The notes under the pieces were generated by a model, which was not told the origin of the DNA, made no database searches, and saw only the letters and a list, made by a program, of their open reading frames with translations. This document shows positions 34,582 through 43,437 of a stretch of DNA of 64,000 nucleotides, one piece after another. The position numbers and the translations under genes were made by a program. The DNA comes from an uncultured Eubacteriales bacterium. GTDB taxonomy: Bacteria; Bacillota; Clostridia; Oscillospirales; CAG-272. Positions within the stretch are counted from its first letter, which is position 1. Every line of letters starts with the position of its first letter. The DNA lies in assembly GCA_934432725.1 (NCBI GenBank), contig CAKRZE010000007.1, positions 47,354-111,353 of the forward strand, in the 5' to 3' direction.

Positions 34582-37440
34582 TTGCATAAGCGCCTTTTTG
34601 CTGTGTGTCTGTTGTGCGCGGCGCTTTTTTTCACGGGCTGTAAAAATTCGGGGAGCCCCTCCGATTCAAGTGAAAATCCCTCCGATACTTCCGAGGTGAC
34701 AGCTCCCGCCACGGATTCCGATGCGGCGGGGGAGTCCGCAACGGAGCCGGGGACTGTTCCCGCAACGGAACCGGGGACAGAGCCGGGGACCGTTCCCGAA
34801 ACAAAGCCGGTGACAGAGCCTGAGACCGAACCCGAGACTGAGCCGGAAACGGAGCAGCCGGTTCCGGAGGAGGACTATGTCAAAACAGGACAGGACAAGA
34901 CGGACGGAAGTCCGGTTGCCACGGTTCCTGCCGGTGTTTACTATAAAGATATTTCCGTCGGCTTTACCTGCAAAAGCGGCTGTACGGTTTATTATACGAC
35001 GGACTGTACGGAGCCGACCGTAAAGTCAAAGAAATACACGACCCAGATCCGGATCTCCTCCAAGGAGGACGGCTCGCAGAACACCGGCATGACGGTGCGG
35101 GTGATCCGGGCGGCTGCTTTTGACGCTTCCGGAAAAAAGGTCGGACTGACCGCAACGTATTCCTATATTTTCCCCGCAGATAAGGATCGCTTTACCACCG
35201 ATGTCATTTCGCTGGTTTCCGAGCCGGATAACCTTTACGGCTATGAAAAGGGCATCCTTGTGCCGGGAAAGCTGGCGGACAACTATAGAGAAACGCACAA
35301 ACAGCCGAAGAACAATTACGATGCGCGCGGAAAGGACTGGGAACGTCCGGCGAGCTTTGAAATGTTCGGCGTAAACGGCACGCTCTCCTTTGCGCAGAAT
35401 GTCGGAATCCGTGTCAGCGGAAACGGCTCGCGCGCCAACACGGTCAAGAGCCTGAAGGTTTATCCGCGCAAGGAGTATACGCCGGATACCGGCAAGCTGA
35501 AATATCCTCTGATCGAAGGACTGACCTCCTCGGTGACCGGAGAGCTGATTACGGAATACGATTCCATTCTGCTCCGCTCCGGCGCCTCCAACGAGGGAAA
35601 TACCATTTTCACCACGCCGCTTGTGACGTATTTTTCGCGGAACTGCGCTTCCCTGGTTTCCGCAAACTTCAAGCCCGTCACCGTATTCCTCAACGGAAAG
35701 TACTACGGCTTTATGATGCTGTATGAGGATATGGATTCCACGTTCTTTGCCAATCATTACGGTGTGAATGAGGACTTTGTCTCCACCATCAACTACACCG
35801 TGGTTCACGGCGAGGATTATGATTATCTGGGCGATGTCGTGGATGACGGCGATCCCGGTCAGCTTGCGGAATGGAGACGGGTCAGGAGCTTTATCGAGTC
35901 CTCCGACATGACCCAGCAGGCGAACTATGAGAAGGCGGGCAAATATCTGGATCTTGAGAACTTTTCACAGTATATTGCGCTGGAGTGCTATTTGGATTCC
36001 TGGGACTGGCCGCGGAACAATATCCGCATCTGGCGGTACTATGAAAACGGCTACAAGCCGGATCAAAAGATCGGCTTTGACGGGAAATGGCGGTTTATCC
36101 TGAAGGATATGGATATCGCGCTGGCGGTCTGCGTGAACCGCGATCTCGGCTATATGAGCCATGTCTATACGGATTTCTTCCAGGTTTTGAACAAGGACCG
36201 GAACTGCTTCCAGACCGAGGGCATGTTCTGGAGCCTGATGAACAACAGCAGCTTCCGGAAGATGTTCTATGAGGATGTCTGCGAGCTGATGTCGCTGACC
36301 TGCTCCACGGAGGAGCTGATGCGGCTGATCTCCGAGATGGAAAACGCATATGCGACCGAGATCGGGATTTACCTTGGTTATTACGGTCAGGAAACAGCGG
36401 CGCAGTGGGATGCTGCCATTGAAAGAATGCGCGTATTTGCCGAGGGGCGTGCGGAGTATGTGGTAGAGGACCTCAAGGAGGCGGCAAACAAGGAGCTGAT
36501 CCGGGTGACAGTCAAGGCTGCCGAGGGAGGCAGCATCACCATCGGCAGAACGACCCTGAAGCTTGACCGCGACCAGGTCATCTGGGTGGTGAAGGGTGCC
36601 GAGATGAACTACAGCGCACAGCCGGATGCCGGTTATACCTTTGTCAGTCTTGACAAGTCCAGCTTCTCCGCGACAATACGCCCCGGAGATCAGACGATGA
36701 ATGTGCGCGAGGAGGGCGTGATCCTGACGCCTGTCTTCCGTAAGACCGGCAACACGCCGGGCAAGCCTGCCTTGGCGGACCGGGTCTGCATCAATGAGAT
36801 CGGGTATTCCGGAAGCCATGCGGTGAACGGCTCTGACTGGATTGAGCTGTACAACCCGACCGGCAGCGAAATCAGCCTCAAGGGCATGCAGATCAGTCAG
36901 GGCGAGAAAACCATGGTGCTCCCGGATATCAGAATTCCTGCGGGAGGCTTTACGGTGCTGCTTTGCGACGGAAAAGGCACCGGACGGCATATGAATTTCA
37001 AAATCAGCTTTGGGGAAACCGTCACGCTGCGGGATGCCGAGGGCAAGAAGCTGGATCAGGTGAAGATCGACTGCGCAAGCTCGCGCGAGCACCCCGGACG
37101 CTATCCGGACGGCGGCGAGCTGATTATGATGAGCAATGCAGAGCTGACGCCGGGCTATTCCAATGTCCACATTACCTATGATCCCGTCCGGGTGCCGGAG
37201 CGGGCGAAAAATACATACCTGATAAACGGAGCATTTTTCGATGCGGCGGGAAAGATGGAGAACGGCAGAGTCAACCGCACGGAGCTGATCAGGGCGCTCG
37301 GAGGTACGGATGCGGCAAAGAATTATGTCCTGAGCCTCGGCAACTCCACAACGGTCGATTGGAAGGCCTTCCTTGATAAGTTCCCGGGCAGAAAGTATAA
37401 GGTGGAAGCTTCCGGGACGTATATTCTGTATCTGCAATAA
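34579..37440 (+). CDS. CotH-kinase lipoprotein with chitobiase-C and lamin-tail domains
   Basis: 953 aa. Signal peptide with lipobox (LFFTGC, Cys21). A long Thr/Glu/Pro stalk (TEPGTVP-type repeats, residues 45-95) is followed by a chitobiase/beta-hexosaminidase C-like domain (VPAGVYYKDISVGFTCKSGCTVYYTTD). The CotH kinase domain spans about residues 210-640. Its atypical-kinase core includes RVSGNGSRANTVKSLKVYPRKEY, LLRSGASNEGNT and FILKDMDIALAV with the metal-binding Asp510/Asp512 pair. A lamin-tail domain (INEIGYSGSH, DWIELYNPTGSEISLKG) precedes the C-terminus. CotH phosphorylates coat proteins in spores; surface lipoprotein forms may act on cellulosome or surface proteins. ATG 34579 is set by the signal peptide. 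Confidence 0.9.
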   Translation: MLHKRLFAVCLLCAALFFTGCKNSGSPSDSSENPSDTSEVTAPATDSDAAGESATEPGTVPATEPGTEPGTVPETKPVTEPETEPETEPETEQPVPEEDYVKTGQDKTDGSPVATVPAGVYYKDISVGFTCKSGCTVYYTTDCTEPTVKSKKYTTQIRISSKEDGSQNTGMTVRVIRAAAFDASGKKVGLTATYSYIFPADKDRFTTDVISLVSEPDNLYGYEKGILVPGKLADNYRETHKQPKNNYDARGKDWERPASFEMFGVNGTLSFAQNVGIRVSGNGSRANTVKSLKVYPRKEYTPDTGKLKYPLIEGLTSSVTGELITEYDSILLRSGASNEGNTIFTTPLVTYFSRNCASLVSANFKPVTVFLNGKYYGFMMLYEDMDSTFFANHYGVNEDFVSTINYTVVHGEDYDYLGDVVDDGDPGQLAEWRRVRSFIESSDMTQQANYEKAGKYLDLENFSQYIALECYLDSWDWPRNNIRIWRYYENGYKPDQKIGFDGKWRFILKDMDIALAVCVNRDLGYMSHVYTDFFQVLNKDRNCFQTEGMFWSLMNNSSFRKMFYEDVCELMSLTCSTEELMRLISEMENAYATEIGIYLGYYGQETAAQWDAAIERMRVFAEGRAEYVVEDLKEAANKELIRVTVKAAEGGSITIGRTTLKLDRDQVIWVVKGAEMNYSAQPDAGYTFVSLDKSSFSATIRPGDQTMNVREEGVILTPVFRKTGNTPGKPALADRVCINEIGYSGSHAVNGSDWIELYNPTGSEISLKGMQISQGEKTMVLPDIRIPAGGFTVLLCDGKGTGRHMNFKISFGETVTLRDAEGKKLDQVKIDCASSREHPGRYPDGGELIMMSNAELTPGYSNVHITYDPVRVPERAKNTYLINGAFFDAAGKMENGRVNRTELIRALGGTDAAKNYVLSLGNSTTVDWKAFLDKFPGRKYKVEASGTYILYLQ

Positions 37441-37457
37441 GCTGTCTGCTTTTGAGC

Positions 37458-37653
37458 GGGGGTGTAAGAACTCGTTTTTGAGTTTTTACACCCCCTTCGG
37501 CATTGGTCCGGCTGAATGCCTCCGTTTTGCAGCGGAAAGAACCGAAAAACAGGGGCACAGAGGCAAAAACGGTCAAGATCGTATCAAAAGTGCCCAAAGC
37601 CCGACCGGCATTTTTGCAGGGCTGTTAACAGGACCGGCTTTTTTAACAGCTCC
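37458..37653. repeat. Dispersed repeat with terminal hairpins, copy 1
   Basis: About 195 bp, homologous to 58874-59067. It begins with a 16-bp stem GGGGGTGTAAGAACTC/GAGTTTTTACACCCCC (one wobble), which can act as the cotH terminator. It shares the 20-mer CCCCTTCGGCATTGGTCCGG (37492-37511) with copy 2 and ends with GGGCTGTTAA...TTAACAGCTC. Overall identity to copy 2 is roughly three quarters by eye. Confidence 0.85.
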
Positions 37654-37960
37654 GCAGCCTGTGTCCGGCAGATATGGCGTTTGGCTGCGGCGAAAAACGG
37701 ATTCGGAGGTCGGCGGGCGCTTTTTCGGAGTCGGGTGCAGATCATCGGTTCAGCGGTCGGACCTGTGCGGAGAGGTGTTTTTTGACACCCGCATGCAGAT
37801 GACGCCGGTATGCGGCTTTTGCCGGGATCCGTGCCGGTGCGGAAAACCGCGGATGCATGCCGTGCGCCGCATCGGCTGCTCTGATGCATGCGGGGAGGCA
37901 TGCATAAAGCGATGGAGGAAGGAGGTTTTTTGGGGCATCGGCGTGCTCTGCAAACGGTAC

Positions 37961-38016
37961 AAAGCCGGCTGTATACGCGCATCCCGGGGGGGAGGGGAAG
38001 CGGTACAGCCGGCTTT
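37961..38016. terminator. Bidirectional hairpin after spoVT
   Basis: AAAGCCGGCTGTA (37961-37973) pairs perfectly with TACAGCCGGCTTT (38004-38016); the plus strand continues TTCG. It ends about 65 bp from the spoVT stop. The 300 bp between copy 1 of the repeat and this hairpin carry no supported gene. Confidence 0.65.
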
Positions 38017-38080
38017 TCGATCCGGACGGTTGGGAAACACGCGGACCGGATATCGGGAATGGCGGGGAAGGAATGCAGGA

Positions 38081-38626
38081 TCAGCTCTCCAGCTGCTTGC
38101 TTAAAAATGCCGCGGCGGTCTGGATCAGCTTTTGCTCCAGATTGCTGTCCGGACGCGGCAGATTTTCTCCTGTCAGGGAAATGACGGCGCCCGTAATATC
38201 TCCCTCCGTGATGATCGGCATGACGCAGGATGCAAAATAGGCGCCGCCGTCCTCTATGATATGGCAGGGAGAGCTGCCTTCTTTATAAAGATACAGCTGG
38301 CGCGTTTCGATGATCTGCTCCAGCTCGGAGGAGATCCGTTTGTCACAGTAATCCTTTCGCGGAATTCCTGCACAGGCAATGACACAGTCGCGGTCGGTGA
38401 TGGCAACCGTCAGCTCGCAGGTTTTATGGAGCGTATCCGCATATTCCGCAGCAAAGCCGGTCAGCTCTCCGATGGGGGAGTATTTTTTGAAAATGACCTC
38501 GCCCTCCCGGTCGGTGTAGATTTCAAGCGGGTCGCCCTCCCGAATGCGCATGGTCCGTCTGATCTCCTTCGGGATGACGACGCGCCCCAGATCGTCGATC
38601 CGTCTTACGATTCCTGTTGCTTTCAT
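38081..38626 (-). CDS. spoVT: Stage V sporulation protein T (AbrB-GAF regulator)
   Basis: 181 aa. The N-terminal AbrB swapped-hairpin DNA-binding domain has MKATGIVRRIDDLGRVVIPKEIRRTM, then REGDPLEIY. The remaining 125 residues form the GAF-like domain seen in SpoVT (YADTLHKTCELTVAITDRD, CHIIEDGGAYFASCVMPI). It is a forespore transcription factor modulating sigma-G-dependent genes. AAAGGAG lies 11 bases before ATG 38626. A sigma-G-like promoter sits about 45 bp upstream, fitting its known forespore expression. It is monocistronic. Confidence 0.96.
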   Translation of the reverse strand: MKATGIVRRIDDLGRVVIPKEIRRTMRIREGDPLEIYTDREGEVIFKKYSPIGELTGFAAEYADTLHKTCELTVAITDRDCVIACAGIPRKDYCDKRISSELEQIIETRQLYLYKEGSSPCHIIEDGGAYFASCVMPIITEGDITGAVISLTGENLPRPDSNLEQKLIQTAAAFLSKQLES

Positions 38627-38664
38627 ATTATATAAATCTCCTTTTTTGGCTCAAGTTGTGATGT

Positions 38665-38693
38665 TAGTATCTGTAAATTCAGGCGATTTATAC
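38665..38693 (-). promoter_or_regulatory. Sigma-G/F-like promoter of spoVT
   Basis: On the minus strand GTATA (38693-38689), 17 bases, GATACTA (38671-38665). The forespore consensus is roughly GHATR-N18-CATWHTA, so one -10 base and the spacer differ. Confidence 0.45.
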
Positions 38694-38701
38694 TGAACAT
38701 G

Positions 38702-38730
38702 TTTATTTTTCAGCAGTTTTGTGCTATAAT
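38702..38730 (+). promoter_or_regulatory. Extended -10 promoter upstream of ybaK
   Basis: TGCTATAAT (38722-38730) is an extended -10 with a poor -35 (TTTATT). It would give a leader of about 325 nt to ybaK. Bases 38737-39055 hold no credible gene. Confidence 0.6.
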
Positions 38731-39061
38731 GAGCCGGGAGAAATGAGAAAAATGTCCGAACGCCGCCGCGGCATCCGAGAAACAGCTTTCCGGAGCCGCT
38801 GCCGCAGATGGACCTCCCGGCAAACGGTGCAGAATGAACCGCTGTGTGCGGCGCTGCTTCGCGCCTTTCCGTTTTTGGGCGGATTTTCCCGGGAAAAATT
38901 CCCCGGGGATGCTGTGTACGCGGGGCGTACCTCGGCTGTCCGACGGATCGGATGCGGCGTCTGTCCGCTTTTTATCGCAGACTGTGCCGCGCGGGGACAA
39001 ATGCGAGGAAGCGCATGCTCCGGGGGATATCAAATATACAAAGATCGGAGAATCAGGCGAC

Positions 39062-39562
39062 ATGAAAAAAACAAACGCAATGCGAATTCTTGATACAAAG
39101 AAAATCCCGTACCGCATTCTGGAATATACGCCGGATGAAAATGATCTGAGCGGAGTGCATGTGGCAGAGCAGGTCGGCTTGCCGCAGGAGCAGGTCTTTA
39201 AGACGCTTGTGGTGCGCGGGGACAAAAACGGTGTGGCAGTCTTCTGCATCCCCTGCGGCGGTGCTTTGGACCTGAAAACGGCTGCGCGTCTGACCGGGAA
39301 CAAGCGGGTGGAGATGCTTCATGTGAAGGAGCTTCCCGCATTGACCGGGTATATTCGCGGAGGCTGTTCTCCGATCGGGATGAAGAAGAATTATCCGACC
39401 TTTCTGGACGAATCCGCGCAGGGGTGTGCCGAGATTGCGATCAGCGCCGGAGTCCGGGGCTGTCAGGTGCTGCTTTCACCGGAGGATCTGATCGCCTGCA
39501 CCGGCTGCGGGGTGGCTGCGCTTTTGCAGGAGGAGACGCGGGACGGCTCGGAGAGGGGCTGA
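39062..39562 (+). CDS. ybaK: Cys-tRNA(Pro)/Cys-tRNA(Cys) deacylase YbaK
   Basis: 166 aa, full length. A trans-editing enzyme that hydrolyses cysteine mischarged on tRNA-Pro. Family motifs: MKKTNAMRILDTKKIPY, GVHVAEQVGLPQEQVFKTLVV, FCIPCGGALDLKTAA, the catalytic Lys in GNKRVEMLHVKEL, TGYIRGGCSPIGMKK and FLDESAQ. Start ATG 39062 follows CGGAGAA. The longer open frame upstream has no homology. An extended -10 promoter at 38722-38730 is the likely origin of transcription. Confidence 0.93.
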   Translation: MKKTNAMRILDTKKIPYRILEYTPDENDLSGVHVAEQVGLPQEQVFKTLVVRGDKNGVAVFCIPCGGALDLKTAARLTGNKRVEMLHVKELPALTGYIRGGCSPIGMKKNYPTFLDESAQGCAEIAISAGVRGCQVLLSPEDLIACTGCGVAALLQEETRDGSERG

Positions 39563-39863
39563 ACGGTCGGAGGCTGCGGCATCAGATGCGGGTGCGCACG
39601 GGGCTTTCTGCGGATGCCGTTTTTTTGTGCGGTTTGCGGGCTCCGGGACGACAGCGCGGCAAGCCGGCAGGACACCTTGAGGTCTTTTTCACGCGGCGCG
39701 GAATCCGGGCAGCCGGCCGGATGCGCGGCGGTGCGGCTGAAAATGCCGTCAGATGGCTTTTTTCGGGGATTTTCGCGGAATATGCGATAAAGCGCGGACG
39801 TTGGAGCCGCCGGACTTTGTGCAGTTTGCGCGAAATATTTTCTGCGGAGTTTACCGTTTTCTC
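39563..39863. other. Gene-free interval after ybaK
   Basis: About 300 bp without a supported gene or terminator, ending at a consensus promoter. Confidence 0.5.
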
Positions 39864-39892
39864 TTGACAATAGGGGACGCTTTGATTATAAT
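39864..39892 (+). promoter_or_regulatory. Sigma-A promoter upstream of the metabolic block
   Basis: TTGACA, 17-bp spacer, TATAAT: full consensus. The next SD-supported gene starts at 40722, giving a leader of about 820 nt. GAAAGGA and a short GTTTT/AAAAC hairpin occur at 39905-39930 without a convincing start codon. Confidence 0.85.
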
Positions 39893-40721
39893 AAGGGTGT
39901 ATCCGAAAGGATTTTGTTTTTGGGAAAACGATTGCCGCAGCTTTTTGCCCGGGATTTTCCGGTCTTGCCGGGATCCTGCAGGCTTGGGTCGGCGGCAGCG
40001 GACGGCAGAGTCTTTGGGCTTGCGGTCACATGCAGCAGGATGTGATGCGGAGCGGGACTGCCGCACGGACGGCTTTTTGACGGAGGCGTACCCTTATGCT
40101 CCCGCATGCTGAGAGGATGCGGAAACAGGTACGGAAATCCGCACGGAAGCTCCCTTTTATGCGTTTCTTCCTTCCCTGCCGGAGCTTGGTTGTGATACGC
40201 CCGGACAGGACCCGAGGTTTCCGCATGCAGTGCGATGCGGATGCCCGGAGGGACGGTGCCTCGGGCACCCTGCCGGAGGAGAAACGCTTCCGCAGAATCG
40301 TATCCTGTCAATGCCGATGGATGACGGGTTTCCGGAAACGCTGATGTGATTATGGTGAAAATGAACATGGGAAAACGTTTCTTTGATCACGAAAGCACAA
40401 TAAAATGCTCAAAATGAACGTTTTTCTGAGAGTTCAGCGCAGGCGGCCGGGGAACGGCTGCGGCGCTTCTGCGGCATTGCGGCACAGGACAAAAGCATCG
40501 TCCCCGCCCGCTGCCGCAGTCCGGAATGCCACATCGGAATCCCGGAGGACCTTGCACTGCGCGGGTGCAGAGGCTTCTGACTCTGCTGCCGGACAGCCGG
40601 CGCGGTGCATGCGGTGAGGATCTGCCCGCAGCGTCCCTTCAGGATCGGCGGACGGGCAGTTCGCAATGATATGTCCGGCTCACTTCGCGTTTTTGATGAA
40701 ATCGAGGGAAAGGAAACAAGT
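39893..40721 (+). other. Long apparent leader or gene-free interval
   Basis: No recognisable protein. A plus-strand frame runs to 40112 from possible TTG starts (39920, other phase, or near 39944), but composition and length are unconvincing. An AAACGTTT core at 40373-40380 resembles the centre of the palindrome before deoC. Confidence 0.5.
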
Positions 40722-41480
40722 ATGGTTTCAGTAGCAACGAGAATTCTTGCAAACCCCGTTCAGCCCGGTCATGTCGCGTTGACATTCATGGGTCAGGCGG
40801 GCTTTATTCTGAAGGACAGCTGCGGCAGACTGACGGCGGTTGATCTTTACTTATCGGACTGCACCGCCCGCATCGCCGGCTTCAAGCGTTTGATGCCGAA
40901 GGTGCTGGAGCCCTCCGAGCTGACCTTCCGCACGGTTATTACGACACACGCACATCCCGATCACTTTGACTATGATGCGATCCCGCTTCTGACATGTCCG
41001 GATGAGACGGCGTTCTATTCCTCTCTTCAGGGCGTTGAGGAGGCAAAGAAGCTTCAGATTCAAAAGACCAAGCTTTTGGAGCGCGGCGGCGTTTACCATG
41101 AGGACGGTCTGACGATTGAGGCGGTCTACTGCGATCACGGCGAGCTGGCGCGGGATGCGGTCGGTCTGATCCTCACGGTTGAGGGGAAGACAATCTATGT
41201 GGCGGGCGATACTGCTTTCCGCCCCGAAATGATCGGAGACATTGCCGCGCGGCATATCGATGTCATGGTTGCGCCGATCAATGGGGCATTCGGCAACCTG
41301 AATGAAGAGGAGTGCGTGAAATACGCCTCCGTAATCAAGCCGGAGCTGACGATCCCCTGCCATTATTGGTGCTTTGGGGAGCATGGCGGCAACCCCGGAC
41401 TGTTTGCCGAAAAGATGAAGGAGCTTTTGCCTGACGCCCGGTATCTCTGCATGTACATGGGAGAGACTGTGATGCTGTGA
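40722..41480 (+). CDS. UlaG-like MBL-fold hydrolase/lactonase
   Basis: 252 aa. Metal motif TTHAHPDHFDYDAI, then CDHGELARDAVG, VAGDTAFRPEM and PCHYWCFGEHGGNPGLF, the pattern of the L-ascorbate-6-phosphate lactonase (UlaG) subgroup rather than of ribonucleases or beta-lactamases. Expected role: hydrolysis of a phosphorylated or free sugar lactone in the cytoplasm. Start ATG 40722, 6 bases after AAAGGAAAC; the frame is open upstream but lacks an SD. First gene of the same-strand catabolic block, but separated from deoC by 164 bp that contain a palindromic operator, so it may be on a different transcript. Confidence 0.8.
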   Translation: MVSVATRILANPVQPGHVALTFMGQAGFILKDSCGRLTAVDLYLSDCTARIAGFKRLMPKVLEPSELTFRTVITTHAHPDHFDYDAIPLLTCPDETAFYSSLQGVEEAKKLQIQKTKLLERGGVYHEDGLTIEAVYCDHGELARDAVGLILTVEGKTIYVAGDTAFRPEMIGDIAARHIDVMVAPINGAFGNLNEEECVKYASVIKPELTIPCHYWCFGEHGGNPGLFAEKMKELLPDARYLCMYMGETVML

Positions 41481-41547
41481 GGCTGTGCGGTGTGACAGAG
41501 ACGCAGTGCTTTTCGGAAAAGGAGGGTATCTGCGCTGTACCGCATTC

Positions 41548-41567
41548 TTGCGCAAACGTTTGCGCAA
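41548..41567. promoter_or_regulatory. Perfect 20-bp palindrome, LacI-family-type operator
   Basis: TTGCGCAAACGTTTGCGCAA is fully self-complementary with a central CG, as in PurR/RbsR/CytR-class operators. It lies 77 bp before the deoC ATG and 67 bp after the UlaG-like gene's stop. No LacI-family gene is in the window. Confidence 0.75.
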
Positions 41568-41644
41568 TAAAGCTGTGATGCAAACCCGGTCATGACGGAC
41601 CTGCTGTATTTATTTTCAAAAGGAATTCAAAGGAGATTTTAATT

Positions 41645-42331
41645 ATGATCAAGAATCTGAACAAGTACGTTGACCACACGGTTCTGAAGGCTTTTGCCAC
41701 CAGAAAGGATATCGAGACGCTGTGCGAGGCGGCAAAGAAATATGATTTTGCCTCCGTCTGCATCAACCCGATGTATGTTTCCTATGCGAGAGATCTTCTG
41801 GAGGGCACCGATGTCAATATCTGCACGGTGATCGGCTTCCCGCTCGGTGCAAACACGACTGCCGTGAAGGCTGCCGAGACCGAGCAGGCTTATCTGGACG
41901 GCTGCAACGAGTTCGACATGGTGATTGCGGTCGGCGCACTGAAGGAAGGCCGCTACGACTATGTCAGAAACGATATTGCAGCTGTTGTCAAGGCTGCCAA
42001 GGGCAGAGTGGTCAAGGTGATCATCGAAACCGCTTATCTGACCGATGAGGAAAAGGTAATGGCGTGCAAGCTGTGCACCGAAGCGGGCGCGACCTTTGTA
42101 AAGACCTGCACCGGCTTCTCCACCGCAACGGATGCACCCAACAAGGCAACGGTTCACGATATCGAGCTGATGAGAGCGAATATCGCACCGGATATGAAGG
42201 TGAAGGCGTCCTCCGGAATCCGTACATATGAGGATGCCGAGGCATTGATCAATGCCGGCGCAGAGCGTCTTGGAACCAGCGCCGGAGCAAAAATTTTGGA
42301 GGGGGCTCTTGCAGCCGAGAATCAAAAGTGA
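41645..42331 (+). CDS. deoC: Deoxyribose-phosphate aldolase
   Basis: 228 aa class I aldolase cleaving 2-deoxyribose-5-phosphate into acetaldehyde and glyceraldehyde-3-phosphate. Motifs: YVDHTVLKAFAT, SVCINPMYV, VIGFPLGANTTAVKAAE, the Schiff-base Lys153 in FVKTCTGFST and KASSGIRTYEDA with the second conserved Lys. Start ATG 41645, 8 bases after AAAGGAG. Its stop TGA overlaps the GTG start of the mutarotase gene (GTGA). A perfect palindrome 77 bp upstream probably controls it. Acetaldehyde released here matches the CoA-acylating aldehyde dehydrogenase downstream. Confidence 0.93.
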   Translation: MIKNLNKYVDHTVLKAFATRKDIETLCEAAKKYDFASVCINPMYVSYARDLLEGTDVNICTVIGFPLGANTTAVKAAETEQAYLDGCNEFDMVIAVGALKEGRYDYVRNDIAAVVKAAKGRVVKVIIETAYLTDEEKVMACKLCTEAGATFVKTCTGFSTATDAPNKATVHDIELMRANIAPDMKVKASSGIRTYEDAEALINAGAERLGTSAGAKILEGALAAENQK

Positions 42332-43251
42332 AAAATGTTCGAAGAAGCACATACAGAGATGTTGTGGCGCTTGAGCTTGATACCGGCAAGTTCCGGGTCA
42401 GGTTCCTGCCGGAAAACGGCGGACGTCTGATCTCCCTGATCGATGAAGGCGGCAGGGAGTGGATGGCGTCCGAATCCGGCGACCATTACCGCGAGATCGG
42501 TCTGGACACCTCGTATGTCGATGCAGACGTCTGCGGCATGGACGACATGTTCCCCACGATCGATCCGGAGCTTGCTCCGGTAGACAGCGGATGCCGCCGG
42601 GGTGTTCTGTACAACGATCACGGGGAAATTGCCCGGTCCTGCTATGACCAGTGGTCGATAGAGGACGGGATGATCCGGATGGGCTTTACGTCAACGCGTC
42701 TTCTGTATCGTTATGAAAAACTGGTTCGCGCACTGCCGGACGGCTCTGCGCTGATCTCCTATAAGATCACAAACCTTTCGTCCGATCCCTTCCCGTTCCT
42801 GTGGGCGGGGCACTGCATGCTTGCCTCCGAGCCGGGAGGCAGACTGGAGCTTCCGTTCCGTGACGGCGCGGAGGCGGAGATATGCTTTGACGAAAACGGA
42901 GAATACGGCTCCCGCGGGACGCGTGTGCATGTGACGGACGATATGCTGACCAGCCGCAGCTTCTCGCCCGACGGGAATGCGTACAAATTCTACTATCTTG
43001 ACAAGACCTCCTCCGGTGTGATCCGGTATACTGTCGGCGGGCATTCGTTTGTGATGGAGTATGACGAAACGAAGCTCCCGTATGTCGGCGTCTGGATGAA
43101 CAACGGTAAATTCAAGGGCTTCCCGTGCGTGACGCCGGAGCCCTGCTCGGTTGCGTTCGACAAGGTATCCGAGGCGCGGAAGCGCGGACAGGAAAGCGTG
43201 ATACTCCCCGGAGAGTCATTCTCGTTCAATCTCAAAATTTCCATTCAGTAA
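42328..43251 (+). CDS. Aldose-1-epimerase-like sugar mutarotase
   Basis: 307 aa. Beta-sandwich mutarotase pattern: RFLPENGGRLISLID near the N-terminus, GMDDMFPTIDP, NLSSDPFPFLWAGHCML (the HxH-type active region has GH) and YVGVWMNNGKFKGFPCVTPEPCSV. It would interconvert anomers of a sugar before phosphorylation. GTG 42328 overlaps the deoC stop by 4 bases, so translation is coupled; the ATG-less start is the only one giving the full domain. The specific sugar cannot be told. Confidence 0.75.
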   Translation: MKNVRRSTYRDVVALELDTGKFRVRFLPENGGRLISLIDEGGREWMASESGDHYREIGLDTSYVDADVCGMDDMFPTIDPELAPVDSGCRRGVLYNDHGEIARSCYDQWSIEDGMIRMGFTSTRLLYRYEKLVRALPDGSALISYKITNLSSDPFPFLWAGHCMLASEPGGRLELPFRDGAEAEICFDENGEYGSRGTRVHVTDDMLTSRSFSPDGNAYKFYYLDKTSSGVIRYTVGGHSFVMEYDETKLPYVGVWMNNGKFKGFPCVTPEPCSVAFDKVSEARKRGQESVILPGESFSFNLKISIQ

Positions 43252-43365
43252 AAAAGAACCGGCTCCGAAGCCGGAGACCGGGACACGGGCAGGCTCCCTC
43301 TGCGGGAGGAGATTCGTTTTGTCCCGCTCCGGCAGAAAAGCCGGACGATCCACTTCAAAAATTAC

Positions 43366-43437
43366 GAAAGGAAAGCTCGGGCGCCTGCTCCGTGCGATTT
43401 ATGCCGCGGAGCGGCGCCGGGCGCAATCTGTAATATG
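43366..43437 (+). promoter_or_regulatory. SD-hairpin-start element of the sugar kinase
   Basis: GAAAGGAA (43366-43373) is followed by a 16-bp hairpin with two single-base bulges (43375-43392 with 43407-43422, loop of 14). Twelve bases then lead to ATG 43435. No in-frame ATG, GTG or TTG lies closer to the SD. Confidence 0.65.

Noticed and set aside
35965..37437. 490-codon minus-strand frame opposite cotH
   Set aside because: Mirror of the CotH-kinase coding sequence; no SD or recognisable domain.
37289..37597. Conserved minus-strand peptide between the two dispersed repeats (TNAEG.VK..KR.L-like)
   Set aside because: Similarity follows from the DNA repeat; the frame is broken differently in each copy and lacks an SD.
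39920..40112. Possible TTG-started peptide after GAAAGGA downstream of the 39864 promoter
   Set aside because: Two phases are possible, neither with family resemblance; kept only as a note on the long leader.
40371..40381. GAAAACGTTTC as a cre site or second operator
   Set aside because: At least three mismatches to the cre pattern and only the AAACGTTT core in common with the deoC palindrome; too weak to annotate.
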